Shown: piece by piece, positions 34,322-43,237 of the stretch
How the letters are laid out: each line of letters opens with the position of its first letter
Numbering within the stretch: the first letter of the stretch is position 1
Assembly (NCBI RefSeq): GCF_900141905.1
Contig: NZ_FQZF01000022.1
Coordinates: forward strand, 27,340 to 91,339
Reading direction: 5' to 3'
Length of the DNA stretch: 64,000 nucleotides
DNA from: Muricoccus roseus
GTDB taxonomy: Bacteria; Pseudomonadota; Alphaproteobacteria; Acetobacterales; Acetobacteraceae
The notes under the pieces: generated by a model
What the model was told of the DNA's origin: nothing
Database searches by the model: none
Seen by the model: only the letters and a program-made list of their open reading frames with translations
Program-made: the position numbers and the translations under genes

Positions 34322-35545
34322 ATGCTCGACGCCCCGAACCCCGCCACCCCCGGCGGCACGGACGCCGGGGGCGCGGGGGCGCTCTCGCGCTTCACCGTGC
34401 TCGACCTCACCCGTGTCCGTTCCGGCCCGACCTGCGTGCGCCAGCTCGCGGATTGGGGCGCCAAGGTCATCAAGATCGAGATGCCGGAAGGGCTCGACCA
34501 GGGCGACCCGATGGGCGGCCCGCGCGGCGGGCCGGACTTCCAGAACCTGCACCGCAACAAGCGCGGCCTGACGCTGAACCTGAAGTCGCCCGAGGGCGTG
34601 GCCATCCTGAAGAAGCTCGCCGCCCAGGCCGATGTGGTGGTGGAGAACTTCCGCCCGGATGTGAAGGACCGCCTCGGCATCGGCTACAAGGACCTCTCGG
34701 CGGTGAACCCTCGCCTGGTCTACGCCTCGATCTCAGGCTTCGGGCAGGACGGCCCCTATGCCGGCCGCCCCGGCTTCGACCAGATCGCGCAGGGCATGGG
34801 CGGGCTGATGTCCATCACCGGCCTGCCGGGGCAGGGCCCCGTGCGCGTCGGCATTCCCATAGCCGATCTCTGCGCCGGGCTGTTCGCGGCGCAGGGCATC
34901 ATGGTCGCGCTGCTGGAGCGCGAGGTGAGCGGGAAGGGGCAATGGGTGCAGACCTCGCTGCTCCAGGCCCAGGCCTTTATGCTGGACTTCCAGGCCGCGC
35001 GCTGGCTGCAGGCCGGCGAGGTGCCGAAGCAGGCCGGCAACAACCACCCGACCTCCATCCCGACCGGTGTCTTCAAGACCAGGGACGGCCACATCAACAT
35101 CGCCGCCACCGGCAACGCCATCTGGAAGCGCTTCGCCATCGCCGCCGGCGCGCCGGAATGGCTGGAGGACCCGCGCTTCAAGGATGCCGGCTCCCGCTCC
35201 GACAATCGCGACGCGCTGAACGCGCTGATCGACGCCAAGATCGCGGAACGGACGAGCGAGGAATGGGTCACGGCGCTGAACGAGGCCGGCGTGCCGGCGG
35301 GGCCGATCTACTCCATCGACCAGATGTTCGCCGACCCGCAGGTGAAGCATCTCGGCATCGCCGCCGAACTGAACGAGGGGGGGAAGGCGCAGACCTATGT
35401 CGCGCAGCCCATCGTGCTCTCGCGCACGCCCAGCCGCATCGCCAGCCACCCGCCCGCCATCGGCGAGCACTCGGCCGAGGTGCTGCGCGATGCCGGCTAC
35501 ACGGATGACGACATCGCGGGCTTCCAGTCCCGCCAGGTGATCTAG
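34322..35545 (+). CDS. CaiB/BaiF family (class III) CoA transferase
   Basis: Moves CoA between carboxylic acids, normally the first activation step of a catabolic route. The 407-aa protein contains LTRVRSGPTCVRQLADWGAKVIKIE, NKRGLTLNLKSPEG, the catalytic aspartate region GFDQIAQGMGGLMSITG, and the C-terminal GVPAGPIYSIDQMFADPQV. ATG 34322 follows GGAGGA. It leads a four-gene unit with enoyl-CoA hydratase, a Bug receptor and an SDR. Substrate unknown; formyl-, succinyl- or other acyl-CoA donors are possible. Confidence 0.93.
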   Translation: MLDAPNPATPGGTDAGGAGALSRFTVLDLTRVRSGPTCVRQLADWGAKVIKIEMPEGLDQGDPMGGPRGGPDFQNLHRNKRGLTLNLKSPEGVAILKKLAAQADVVVENFRPDVKDRLGIGYKDLSAVNPRLVYASISGFGQDGPYAGRPGFDQIAQGMGGLMSITGLPGQGPVRVGIPIADLCAGLFAAQGIMVALLEREVSGKGQWVQTSLLQAQAFMLDFQAARWLQAGEVPKQAGNNHPTSIPTGVFKTRDGHINIAATGNAIWKRFAIAAGAPEWLEDPRFKDAGSRSDNRDALNALIDAKIAERTSEEWVTALNEAGVPAGPIYSIDQMFADPQVKHLGIAAELNEGGKAQTYVAQPIVLSRTPSRIASHPPAIGEHSAEVLRDAGYTDDDIAGFQSRQVI

Positions 35546-35559
35546 GACACAGCAAGCAG

Positions 35560-36375
35560 ATGCCCGACGCGCTTCCCCCGCCGAACCCGGCGCTTGGCAC
35601 CGACAAGATGCTCTCCCGCAAGGAGGGCGGCGTCGGCTGGATGATCTTCAACAACCCCGAGCGCCACAATGCCGTCTCCATGGAGATGTGGGTGGCGGCG
35701 GAGCGGATCCTGGCCGACTTCGCCGCTGATCCCGAGGTGCGGGTGGTGGTCGTCACTGGCGCGGGCGGTAAGGCCTTCGTCTCCGGCGCCGACATCTCGA
35801 AGTTCGAGAGCGAGCGCGGCAGCAAGGAGGCGGTGGACGCCTATCAGGCGCAGACCGCGAAGGTCTACGAGGCGCTCTCGGACTTCCCCAAGCCGACCAT
35901 CGCCGCCATCCGCGGCCATTGCATCGGCGGCGGTAGCGCGCTCGCGGTGTGCTGCGATCTGCGGATCTGCACGGAGAAGTCCTCCTTCGGCATCCCGGCC
36001 GCGAAGCTCGGCCTGGGCTATCCGCTCCCCGGCATCCGGCGCCTGGTGCAACTCGTCGGCCCCTCCTTCGCGAAGGAGCTGTTCTTTACCGCCAAGCGCT
36101 TCTCGGCCGAGGATGCGCGCATCATGGGGCTGGTGAACCGCGTGGTGGCCGATGACGCGCTGGACGCCACGATCGAGGATTACGCGAGCACCATTGCCGG
36201 CAACGCGCCGCTCACCGTCGGTTCGGTGAAGGCCATCGTGGCCGAGGCGCTGAAGGCGCAGCCCGACGAGGCGCTGTGCAACCGCCTCGTGCTCGAATGC
36301 TTCGCGAGCGAGGACTACGTCGAAGGCCGCCGCGCCTTCATGGAGAAGCGGCCGCCGCAGTTCAAAGGCCGCTAA
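35560..36375 (+). CDS. Enoyl-CoA hydratase/isomerase family protein
   Basis: Crotonase-fold enzyme of 271 aa acting on acyl-CoA. The first oxyanion-hole motif is AFVSGADISKFES and the second IRGHCIGGGSALAVCCDLRI; the glutamate region is FGIPAAKLGLGYPLPGIRRL, where the usual hydratase glutamates are partly replaced, so it may be an isomerase or hydrolase rather than a classical hydratase. It follows the CoA transferase by 14 bp. The pair would activate an acid and then hydrate or rearrange the CoA ester. Confidence 0.9.
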   Translation: MPDALPPPNPALGTDKMLSRKEGGVGWMIFNNPERHNAVSMEMWVAAERILADFAADPEVRVVVVTGAGGKAFVSGADISKFESERGSKEAVDAYQAQTAKVYEALSDFPKPTIAAIRGHCIGGGSALAVCCDLRICTEKSSFGIPAAKLGLGYPLPGIRRLVQLVGPSFAKELFFTAKRFSAEDARIMGLVNRVVADDALDATIEDYASTIAGNAPLTVGSVKAIVAEALKAQPDEALCNRLVLECFASEDYVEGRRAFMEKRPPQFKGR

Positions 36376-36446
36376 TTCGGTTTGAACGGTCCCCCGAGAG
36401 ACCCGCGACAGACGGGCCCGGGGGTGCCGATGGAGGAGGAAGTCCG

Positions 36447-37427
36447 ATGATCGACCGTCGCGCCCTGCTGGGCGCCGGGCTGGGAGGCTGCGCGCTTTCC
36501 CTCCCGGCGCTCCATGCCCAGGCCCAGGACAACTGGCCCAGCAAGCCCATCCGCATCGTGGTCGGCTTCGCCGCCGGCGGGGCCACCGATATCAGCACGC
36601 GGGTGATGCAGCCCAAGCTCTCCGCCCTGCTCGGCCAGCCCGTCGTCATCGACAACCGGCCCGGCGCGGGCGGCAACATCGCCACCGACGTGGTCGTGCA
36701 TGCGGCGGCGGATGGCTACACCTTCCTGATGGGCACGATCGGCGCGCTGGCGATCAATCCCACCCTCTACGGCAACCTCTCCTTCGATCCGCAGAGGGAC
36801 CTCGTGCCCGTGTCCATGGCGGGCAATGTGCTGAACGTGCTGGTGGTGCCGGCGGACCGGCCCTGGCGCAGCGTGGCCGACCTGATCGCCGCGGCGAAGG
36901 CGCGGCCGGACACGATCACCTATGGCTCCTCCGGCGTGGGCGGGGCGGGGCATCTGGCCGGGGCACTGCTGGACCAGATGGCAGGGTTGAAGACCGTCCA
37001 TGTGCCCTATCGCGGCGGTGGGCCCCTGATGACGGACCTGATCGGCGGAAAGGTGGACTATGCGTTCTCCACCGCGCCCACCGCCCTGCCGCAGGTGCAG
37101 AGCGGCAAGCTGCGCCTACTGGCGGTGCCCACCGCGCAGCGCATCCGCGCCAACCCCGATGTGCCCACCGTGGCCGAGACCCTGCCGGGCTATGAGGTGC
37201 AGAACTGGTACGCACTGGTCGGACCCAAGGGGCTTGCCCCCGCCGTGGTGGCGCGCATGAACGCCGCCCTGCGCGAAGCCCTGGCCGACCCGGCGGTGGC
37301 GGGCGCCCTGGAAGGGCAGGGGGTGGAGCCCATGCCGACCTCGCCGGAGGACCTCGCCCGCTTCATCCGGGAGGAGACGGTAAAATGGGCGCCGATCGTG
37401 CGCGCCACCGGGGCGAAGGCGGAGTAG
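36447..37427 (+). CDS. TctC/Bug-type periplasmic substrate-binding protein
   Basis: A 326-aa receptor with signal peptide (MIDRRALLGAGLGGCALSLPALHAQAQ) and hallmark NWPSKPIRIVVGFAAGGATDI, IDNRPGAGGNIATD, HVPYRGGGPLMTDLIGG. The longer frame from 36276 runs back into the hydratase gene; ATG 36447 with GGAGGAGGA upstream is the true start. Its place inside the CoA-transferase operon suggests it binds the acid that the operon degrades. No membrane subunits are adjacent. Confidence 0.9.
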   Translation: MIDRRALLGAGLGGCALSLPALHAQAQDNWPSKPIRIVVGFAAGGATDISTRVMQPKLSALLGQPVVIDNRPGAGGNIATDVVVHAAADGYTFLMGTIGALAINPTLYGNLSFDPQRDLVPVSMAGNVLNVLVVPADRPWRSVADLIAAAKARPDTITYGSSGVGGAGHLAGALLDQMAGLKTVHVPYRGGGPLMTDLIGGKVDYAFSTAPTALPQVQSGKLRLLAVPTAQRIRANPDVPTVAETLPGYEVQNWYALVGPKGLAPAVVARMNAALREALADPAVAGALEGQGVEPMPTSPEDLARFIREETVKWAPIVRATGAKAE

Positions 37428-37431
37428 GCGC

Positions 37432-38196
37432 ATGGATCTGGGCATGACGGGCCGCCGCGCCCTGGTGATCGGCGGTTCCTCCGGAATCGGCCTGGCCACG
37501 GCGGCGCTGCTGGCGCGGGAGGGCGCGGCGGTCACCATCGCGGCGCGGAATGCGGCGCGGCTTGAGGAAGCGGCGCGCGAGACCGGGACGGAGGCGGTGG
37601 CTTGCGACCAGTCCGACCCCGCTTCGGTCGCGGCGCTGGTGCGGCATCTCGGCGACGGGCCGCTGCATGCGCTGGTCTGCGCCGCCGGCGGCAGCCGCCG
37701 CAGCGCCTTTGCCAATTTGCCGGACGAGGCCTGGCTGGAGAATTACGAGTTCAACATCCTCGGCACGGTGCGCGCCATCCGTGCCCTGCTGCCGGCGCTG
37801 AGACTGGCGGGTGATGCCCGGGTGGTGCTGCTCGGCGCCGTCTCGGCGCGCCAGCCCACGGCGCATCAGGTCGTCTCGAATGTCCACAAGGCCGGGGTGC
37901 TGGCCCTGGCGAAGACCCTGGCCCTGGAACTGGCGCCGGAGGGCATCGCCGTGAACAGCGTCTCGCCCGGCCGCGCGCTCACGCCCCTCTGGCAGAGCCG
38001 CGCCGCGCAGATGGCGCGGGATGAAGGCATCACGGAAGCCGAGGTGCTGTCGCGCGTCGCCGCGGATATCCCGATGGGCCGGCTGGGCACGGCGGCGGAG
38101 GTGGCGTCCATGGTTGCCTTCCTGGCCGCACCTGCCGCGGCCTATATCACGGGCCAGGCGATCGCTGTGGATGGCGGGCTGCAACGGGGCGTCTGA
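37432..38196 (+). CDS. Short-chain dehydrogenase/reductase
   Basis: A 254-aa NAD(P)-dependent oxidoreductase. The cofactor loop is GGSSGIGLA near residues 13-20, followed by CAAGG in place of NAAG. The usual Ser-Tyr-Lys catalytic set is altered: at the YxxxK position the sequence reads HQVVSNVHKAG, with lysine kept but histidine where tyrosine normally stands. The C-terminal region (IPMGRLGTAAEVASMVAFL; YITGQAIAVDGGLQRG) is standard. It starts four bases after the Bug gene. It could oxidise a hydroxyacyl intermediate, but the changed tyrosine makes catalysis uncertain. Confidence 0.87.
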   Translation: MDLGMTGRRALVIGGSSGIGLATAALLAREGAAVTIAARNAARLEEAARETGTEAVACDQSDPASVAALVRHLGDGPLHALVCAAGGSRRSAFANLPDEAWLENYEFNILGTVRAIRALLPALRLAGDARVVLLGAVSARQPTAHQVVSNVHKAGVLALAKTLALELAPEGIAVNSVSPGRALTPLWQSRAAQMARDEGITEAEVLSRVAADIPMGRLGTAAEVASMVAFLAAPAAAYITGQAIAVDGGLQRGV

Positions 38197-38229
38197 GGTG
38201 CAACCTACTGGGGTTGATCTGAAGCTGTT

Positions 38230-38468
38230 GGTCAGTCCCGGGGAGAGGAAGAAGGAATTCTTCCTCTCCCCGGACCCCTCACCTTCTTCTTTTTCTTCAA
38301 GTTTGGAATCACGGGGCTGACGGTGCGCCTGAGGTCGAGGACCTCAGGCGACTGCAAAGGCCGAACAAGCGCCCTTCAACAAGAGACCCCTTCGATCCGG
38401 GGTATCCACGGCAGTCAGACGGGGTTCCAAGGGCCTCAGGCCCTTGGCGGGTGAGGGCGGAGCCCTCC
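38230..38468 (-). repeat. Dispersed structured repeat, copy 3 (inverted)
   Basis: The same 240-bp element as at 23510 and 28163, in reverse orientation. The long stem occupies 38237-38273, the CGCCTGAGGTC/GACCTCAGGCG hairpin 38326-38350, the CCAAGGGCCT palindrome 38427-38447, and the GAGGGC/GCCCTC hairpin the right end. It fills most of the 325-bp interval between the convergent SDR and five-repeat genes; nothing else is evident there. Confidence 0.9.
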
Positions 38469-38521
38469 TGAAACCCCGAAACCGGCGCCAGGACCTCCGC
38501 AACACGGGATGAAGGGCCTGT

Positions 38522-41245
38522 TCAGGCCCGCGCGTTCAGCGCCAGCGCCGTGAGCTTTGCCGGATCGAGCCCGGTGGTCCGCACACCCCCCAATGCGCCG
38601 CCGCCGAGCAGGGCGATGAGGCTTGCCAGCTCCTGCATCTCGGGCGAGGCGGCGCCTGCGGTCTGGCTGCTTCCGACCGTGCCGGCGAAGAGGCTGGTCA
38701 GGTCCAGCGTGTTCGCGGCGCTCGCCGTTCCCGTGCTGGCGCGATAGGCGCCAACCGCGGCGACCAGCGCCTGGGCCGAGAGGCTGGGGCTCGCCGGGCC
38801 AACCGCGCTGGAGAGTTTGGGGGACGAGGCGCTGTCGTAGATGGCGGCATCGCGCACGATCCGCTCGAAGCCGCTCTCCATCGCGTCCTCGGTCCGCAGG
38901 GCGGAGAGGGCGTTGATCGAGCGGGTTCCGGTGGCGCGGGCGGTGATCTCGGTCGCCGGGCTCTCGGTGATGCGGCCATCCGTGCCGGTCCGGCGGGCGG
39001 AAACCATCACATCCTGCGCGCTGCCCTCGGGCCCTGCCATGAAGATGAGGGCGGCGAACTCCTCGCCGGTGAACTCGCTGCGGCCCGTCACGTCCACGCC
39101 GTTCAGCAGCAGCTTGCCGTCGCCGCCGCCGCCCGGGTCGCGCCGCACGGCGACGCGGTAGGTCATGCCCTCCTCGAACACGGCGCCGCCGCCGCCGAAC
39201 AGCGTGTTCATGGAGAAGAGGTCGCCCGCCTTCGCCGTGAAGTCGCCGGCGGCGGAAAGCCTTGGTGCCGCCTGGCTGCCCAGCGGCGCGTAGACGGCGG
39301 CGTCCTGCGCGATGCGCGCGAAGGCATCCTCCGGTGCGCCGCGGAGGGCGGGCAGGGCGTTGACCGAGCGCTCGCCCGTGCTGCGTGCGGTGATCTGCAC
39401 GGCACGGCTGTCCACCGTCATTCCCGCGGAGTCCTTGCTCCGCGCGACGACGAGGAGATCCTGCGCGCTGCCCAGGGCGCCCGCCACGAATTGGAGCGAG
39501 CGGAACTCCTCCACGGTGAAGTCCACCCGCCGGGTCACGTCCTCTCCGTCCAGCAGCAGCCGCGCGCCGGAGGCCGCGTCCTCCGCGCGCAGCGCGACGC
39601 GGTAGCCGCTCACCTCCACGCTGGCGCTGTAGGGGGAGGTGAAGAGGTCCCGCAGGGCGTAGGCGTCCCCCTCCGCGGCCGTGAAGTTGCCCGCGGTGGT
39701 CAGGCCCGGTGCCACCTGGCGGCCCATCGGCGTGTACAGGGCCGCTTCCGAGGCCAGCTTCATGAAGTCGGCATCGCTCGCCGCGGGGTCGATCGGGGTC
39801 CGCAGCGCCTCGGCCGTGTTGAGGGAACGCTGGCCGGTCACCTCGGCACGGATCAGGGCCGGGCGGCTGTCGGCGATGCCGGTCAGGCCCCCGGCCCCGT
39901 CCTCGGTGCCCGCGCGGGCCACCACCAGAATGTCCTGCGCGCCGCCTTCCGGGCCGGCCACATATTGCAGGGCGAGGAATTCGATGGGCGAGAACTCTGT
40001 GCGCCCCGTCACATCCTCCCCGTTCAGCAGCAGCCTTCCCCCGGCGGGCCCCTCGGGATCGTCGCGCAGGGCGACGCGGAACAGCGCGGCTTCCTTGGTG
40101 CCGCTGGTGGGGAAGAGGTCGCGCAGCGAGAGGCTGTCGCCGGCCTTCACCGTGATGTCGCCGGCCGTCGAAAGGCCCGGGGCGGTCCGGCTGCCCAGCG
40201 GTGCGAAGATGGCGGCATCCTGCGCGAGCTTGAGGAAATCCGCGTCGTCATCGGCCGGGTCCACCGCGGTGCGCAGGGCGGGGGCGGCATTGGCGGAGCG
40301 CAGGCCGGTGACGGCGGCTGTGATGGCCGTCGCGGGGCTGTCGACGATGCTGGTCCAGCGGCCATCCTCGGCCCGGGTGCCGGCCCGGGCGACGACCAGG
40401 ATGTCCTGCGCGCTGCCCCGGGGCCCGGCCACGAATTGCAGGTTGATGAACTCCTCCGGCGTGAAGTCGATCCGGCGGCTCACATCCTCCCCGTTCAGCA
40501 GGAGCTTCCCGCCCGGCGCCGACGCATCCGTGCGGAGGGCGACGCGGTAAAGCGCGGCCTCGGTCTTGCCGGAGGTGGTGAACAGGTCATGCAGGGCGAC
40601 CGTGTCGCCCTCCTTCAGGGTGATGTTGCCGCTGCTGGAGAGGGCCGGCGCCGTGCGGCTGCCGAAGGCGGCGAAGACGGCGGCATCCTGGGCAAGGGCG
40701 ACGAAATCCGCATCCGCATCCGCGTCGCCCGCCCCGGGCTCGGTCCGAAGCGCCGCCGCGGCCTGGAGGGAACGCGTGCCCGTGACCAGGGCGGTGATCT
40801 GCACGGGGTCGCTGTCGGCGATCCCGGTCCAGCTTCCATCCGCCTGCCGGGTGCCCTTGCGGGCTACCGCCACGAGCTCCTGCGCGCTGCCCTCGGCGCC
40901 GGCGACGTATTGCAGCTCGTTGTAGTCCAGCGGGTCGAAATCCGTCCGGCCCGTCACGTCAACGCCGCGCAGCACCAGCCGCCCGTCGCCATCCCCCCGC
41001 AGCGCCACGCGCATGAGCGCGGCATCGGGCGAGCCGAACAATTCGCGGACGGAGTAGCTGTCCCCCGCGCGCGCGGTGAAGGCGCCGGAGGGCAGGGGCA
41101 CCCGGATATCGACGATGTCGGCGCGCGTGCCGCTGCCGCCCGTCGTCGTGGCCGAGGACGGGGCGGCGGCATAGCCGCTGGGGATGCTGGTGTAGAAGGC
41201 GGCCGAGCCGCCGCTGATGGCGCTGGACAAGGGGGCGGCCTCCAC
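38522..41245 (-). CDS. Large unknown protein with five internal repeats
   Basis: A 907-aa protein that I do not recognise. It has five tandem units of about 140 residues, each with a DLF or ELF turn, a YRVALR strand, LLLNGEDVTGR, an acidic EF helix start, LQFVAGPEGSAQDILVVAR, and ITA.VTG.RS followed by ALRT and DAA..A linkers. Units vary most in the loops. There is no signal peptide, membrane helix or GGXGXD calcium repeat; the C-terminal 80 residues are Ala/Leu/Ser-rich. Start GTG 41245 has no clear ribosome site and is uncertain. The design suggests a beta-rich structural or surface protein exported by a non-Sec route, which is speculative. Repeat copy 3 follows the gene. Confidence 0.75.
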   Translation of the reverse strand: MEAAPLSSAISGGSAAFYTSIPSGYAAAPSSATTTGGSGTRADIVDIRVPLPSGAFTARAGDSYSVRELFGSPDAALMRVALRGDGDGRLVLRGVDVTGRTDFDPLDYNELQYVAGAEGSAQELVAVARKGTRQADGSWTGIADSDPVQITALVTGTRSLQAAAALRTEPGAGDADADADFVALAQDAAVFAAFGSRTAPALSSSGNITLKEGDTVALHDLFTTSGKTEAALYRVALRTDASAPGGKLLLNGEDVSRRIDFTPEEFINLQFVAGPRGSAQDILVVARAGTRAEDGRWTSIVDSPATAITAAVTGLRSANAAPALRTAVDPADDDADFLKLAQDAAIFAPLGSRTAPGLSTAGDITVKAGDSLSLRDLFPTSGTKEAALFRVALRDDPEGPAGGRLLLNGEDVTGRTEFSPIEFLALQYVAGPEGGAQDILVVARAGTEDGAGGLTGIADSRPALIRAEVTGQRSLNTAEALRTPIDPAASDADFMKLASEAALYTPMGRQVAPGLTTAGNFTAAEGDAYALRDLFTSPYSASVEVSGYRVALRAEDAASGARLLLDGEDVTRRVDFTVEEFRSLQFVAGALGSAQDLLVVARSKDSAGMTVDSRAVQITARSTGERSVNALPALRGAPEDAFARIAQDAAVYAPLGSQAAPRLSAAGDFTAKAGDLFSMNTLFGGGGAVFEEGMTYRVAVRRDPGGGGDGKLLLNGVDVTGRSEFTGEEFAALIFMAGPEGSAQDVMVSARRTGTDGRITESPATEITARATGTRSINALSALRTEDAMESGFERIVRDAAIYDSASSPKLSSAVGPASPSLSAQALVAAVGAYRASTGTASAANTLDLTSLFAGTVGSSQTAGAASPEMQELASLIALLGGGALGGVRTTGLDPAKLTALALNARA

Positions 41246-41292
41246 GAAGCCGCCCGTAGCCTTAGCGCCCGGATTCCTAACGGAGGGTGAAG

Positions 41293-42012
41293 CTAGCCCA
41301 CGCGCAGCAGGGTCGGGCCGTGGCGGCGCAGCCAGTCCTGCGCGGCCTCCCGGTGCGGGGTCAGCCGGGACACATGCGCCCAGAAGCGGTCGGAATGGTT
41401 CAGCTCCCGCAGATGCGCCACCTCATGCGCGACCACGTAGTCCAGCACCCAGTCCGGGGCCATCACCAGCCGCCAGGAGAAGGCGAGCGTTCCGTCCGGC
41501 GCGCAGCTTCCCCAGCGCGAGCGCGTGTCCTTCAGCGTGATGCGGCGGATCCGCACGCCCAGCGCGGCCGCATGGCCGGCGGCCAGCACGCCGATGCGGC
41601 GCTTTCCCTCCGCCCTGAGGAAATCGCCCACGCGTCGGGTCAGGAAGGCCTTGTCCCCGGCCACCACGATCTCGCCATTCCAGAGGATGGCCGGACCGCG
41701 CGCCGTGGGGTCGTGGCGGATGACATGGGGCACCCCGCCCAGCGGCACGCTCTCCCCCTCCAGCAGCGGCACGGCCGGCGCCAGGCTGCTCAGCCGTTCC
41801 TTGACCCAGGTCGCATGCGTGTTCAGCAGCGCCATCCCGGCGCGGCGGCTCGAGCGCGGGGGCAGGGTCACCACCACTTCCCCGGCGCGCGGGTCGATGC
41901 GGAGCGAGACGCGGCGTGCCCGGGTGGAGCGGTTCCAGCGCACCGGAGTCGGCGTCGGAAGGGCCAACGGATGGGCGCGGAGGGGGACGCTCTCGGTCTC
42001 GTTCTGTTCCAT
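41293..42012 (-). CDS. YgjP-like zinc metallopeptidase (M48-related, DUF45)
   Basis: A 239-aa protein of the YgjP/WLM group with a zinc-binding HExxH in VVAHEVAHLRELNHSDRFW, a third ligand likely in the NHS-R-FW region. Upstream blocks YVKERL-like (NTHATWVKERLSSL) and the MGSCAPDGTLAFSWRLV-type stretch (here RWGSCAPDGTLAFSWRLVMA) are typical. Members were described as UTP pyrophosphatase or as peptidases of unclear substrate. Starts at ATG 42012, divergent from the acyltransferase gene. Confidence 0.9.
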   Translation of the reverse strand: MEQNETESVPLRAHPLALPTPTPVRWNRSTRARRVSLRIDPRAGEVVVTLPPRSSRRAGMALLNTHATWVKERLSSLAPAVPLLEGESVPLGGVPHVIRHDPTARGPAILWNGEIVVAGDKAFLTRRVGDFLRAEGKRRIGVLAAGHAAALGVRIRRITLKDTRSRWGSCAPDGTLAFSWRLVMAPDWVLDYVVAHEVAHLRELNHSDRFWAHVSRLTPHREAAQDWLRRHGPTLLRVG

Positions 42013-42088
42013 GATCGGGAGAATGGACCTTCCCGGGGGTCCGGTTCAACGGCTTGACAAGACCGGGCGAGGGCATGTGGAAGATGCG

Positions 42089-43237
42089 GTGCAAAAAGAA
42101 AGGAAATTCAGGAACTTGAGCCAAACTCCTCACAGGATCGCCTTTGCCCATGGCCTGCGGGGCATGGCCGCGCTCTCGGTCCTGCTGAGCCACTACACCG
42201 AGCATTTCTGGAACCAGCGCGCCGTCGCGGCGGCCTTCCTGGCAGCACCCCAATGGGAAGGCGCCGCACCGGGCCTCGTGGCCCTGCACGCCTGGCTGCC
42301 GCCCGGCTTCGCCGGCCATTTCGGCGTGGCCCTGTTCTTCCTGGTCAGCGGCTTCGTCATCCCCTTCTCCCTGCTCGGCCGGGGCAGGGCGGGCTTCGCG
42401 GCCGGGAGGGTCCTCCGGATCTGGCCGACCTACGCGGCAGGGCTGGGCATCACGATACTGGCGGTCTGGGCCTGCGCCCGGCATTTCGGCAACCCGGTGC
42501 CCTTCGGCGCGGCCCAGTGGGTGGCCCAGATGCTTTTCATCCGCGACCTGCTCGGCATGCCTTCGATCGACGGCATCGTCTGGACCCTCGAGATCGAGCT
42601 GCGCTTCTACCTGCTCTGCCTCGTCATCGCCCCGGCGCTGCGGGCGGGGCAGGTGCGGCCGCTGCTGGCAACCGGGCTGGTGCTGACCGGCCTTTCCGCC
42701 GTGATGGGCGCCCTGCCGCTGCCCCTGGCCTGGAGGGCCGGGCTGGGGGAGCTGGCGCTGAGCGGCCAGATGATCACCTTCATGCTGCTGGGCTGCGTCT
42801 TCGGCGCCCGGCATCGCGGCACGGCCGGGGCAGGGGCCTGCCTGGCGACCGGCGCCGTGCTGCTGCTGCTCTTCGGCCTGCAATGGGCGGGCGGGGTGAT
42901 GGCCGCGCAGACCGGGCCGGGGCTGGTGGCCTATGGGGCGGCGCTGGCCGTCTTCGCCCTGCTTTTCGCGCAGCGGGAGGCGATCCGGAGGGTTCCGCCC
43001 GTGCTCGATGCGCTCGCCCGGATCAGCTACCCGCTCTATGTCGTGCACGGCGTGGCCGGATACGCGGTGATCCGCCTGATGCTGGAGGCCGGGGCGCCGC
43101 CCCTCGCCGCCATCCTCCTCGCCACTTCCCTGGCCCTGGCCACCGCGACGCTGCTGCACCGGGTGGTGGAGCTGCCTACCCAGCGTCTGGGCCGGCGGCT
43201 GTCCCGGCGCCTCCCGGGGCCAGGCGGAGAGGCTTAG
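42089..43237 (+). CDS. Acyltransferase 3 family membrane protein
   Basis: Integral membrane O-acyltransferase (OafA/YrhL type) of about 380 aa with ten or so helices. The signature is FAHGLRGMAALSVLLSHYTEHFW with the catalytic histidine, the RVLRIWPTYAAGLG arginine motif, and WTLEIELRFYLLCLV. These enzymes acetylate or succinylate surface polysaccharides or lipids. Start uncertain: in-frame GTG 42089, TTG 42116 and ATG 42023 are possible. The stop overlaps that of the minus-strand racemase-like gene by four bases (convergent). Confidence 0.88.
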   Translation: MQKERKFRNLSQTPHRIAFAHGLRGMAALSVLLSHYTEHFWNQRAVAAAFLAAPQWEGAAPGLVALHAWLPPGFAGHFGVALFFLVSGFVIPFSLLGRGRAGFAAGRVLRIWPTYAAGLGITILAVWACARHFGNPVPFGAAQWVAQMLFIRDLLGMPSIDGIVWTLEIELRFYLLCLVIAPALRAGQVRPLLATGLVLTGLSAVMGALPLPLAWRAGLGELALSGQMITFMLLGCVFGARHRGTAGAGACLATGAVLLLLFGLQWAGGVMAAQTGPGLVAYGAALAVFALLFAQREAIRRVPPVLDALARISYPLYVVHGVAGYAVIRLMLEAGAPPLAAILLATSLALATATLLHRVVELPTQRLGRRLSRRLPGPGGEA

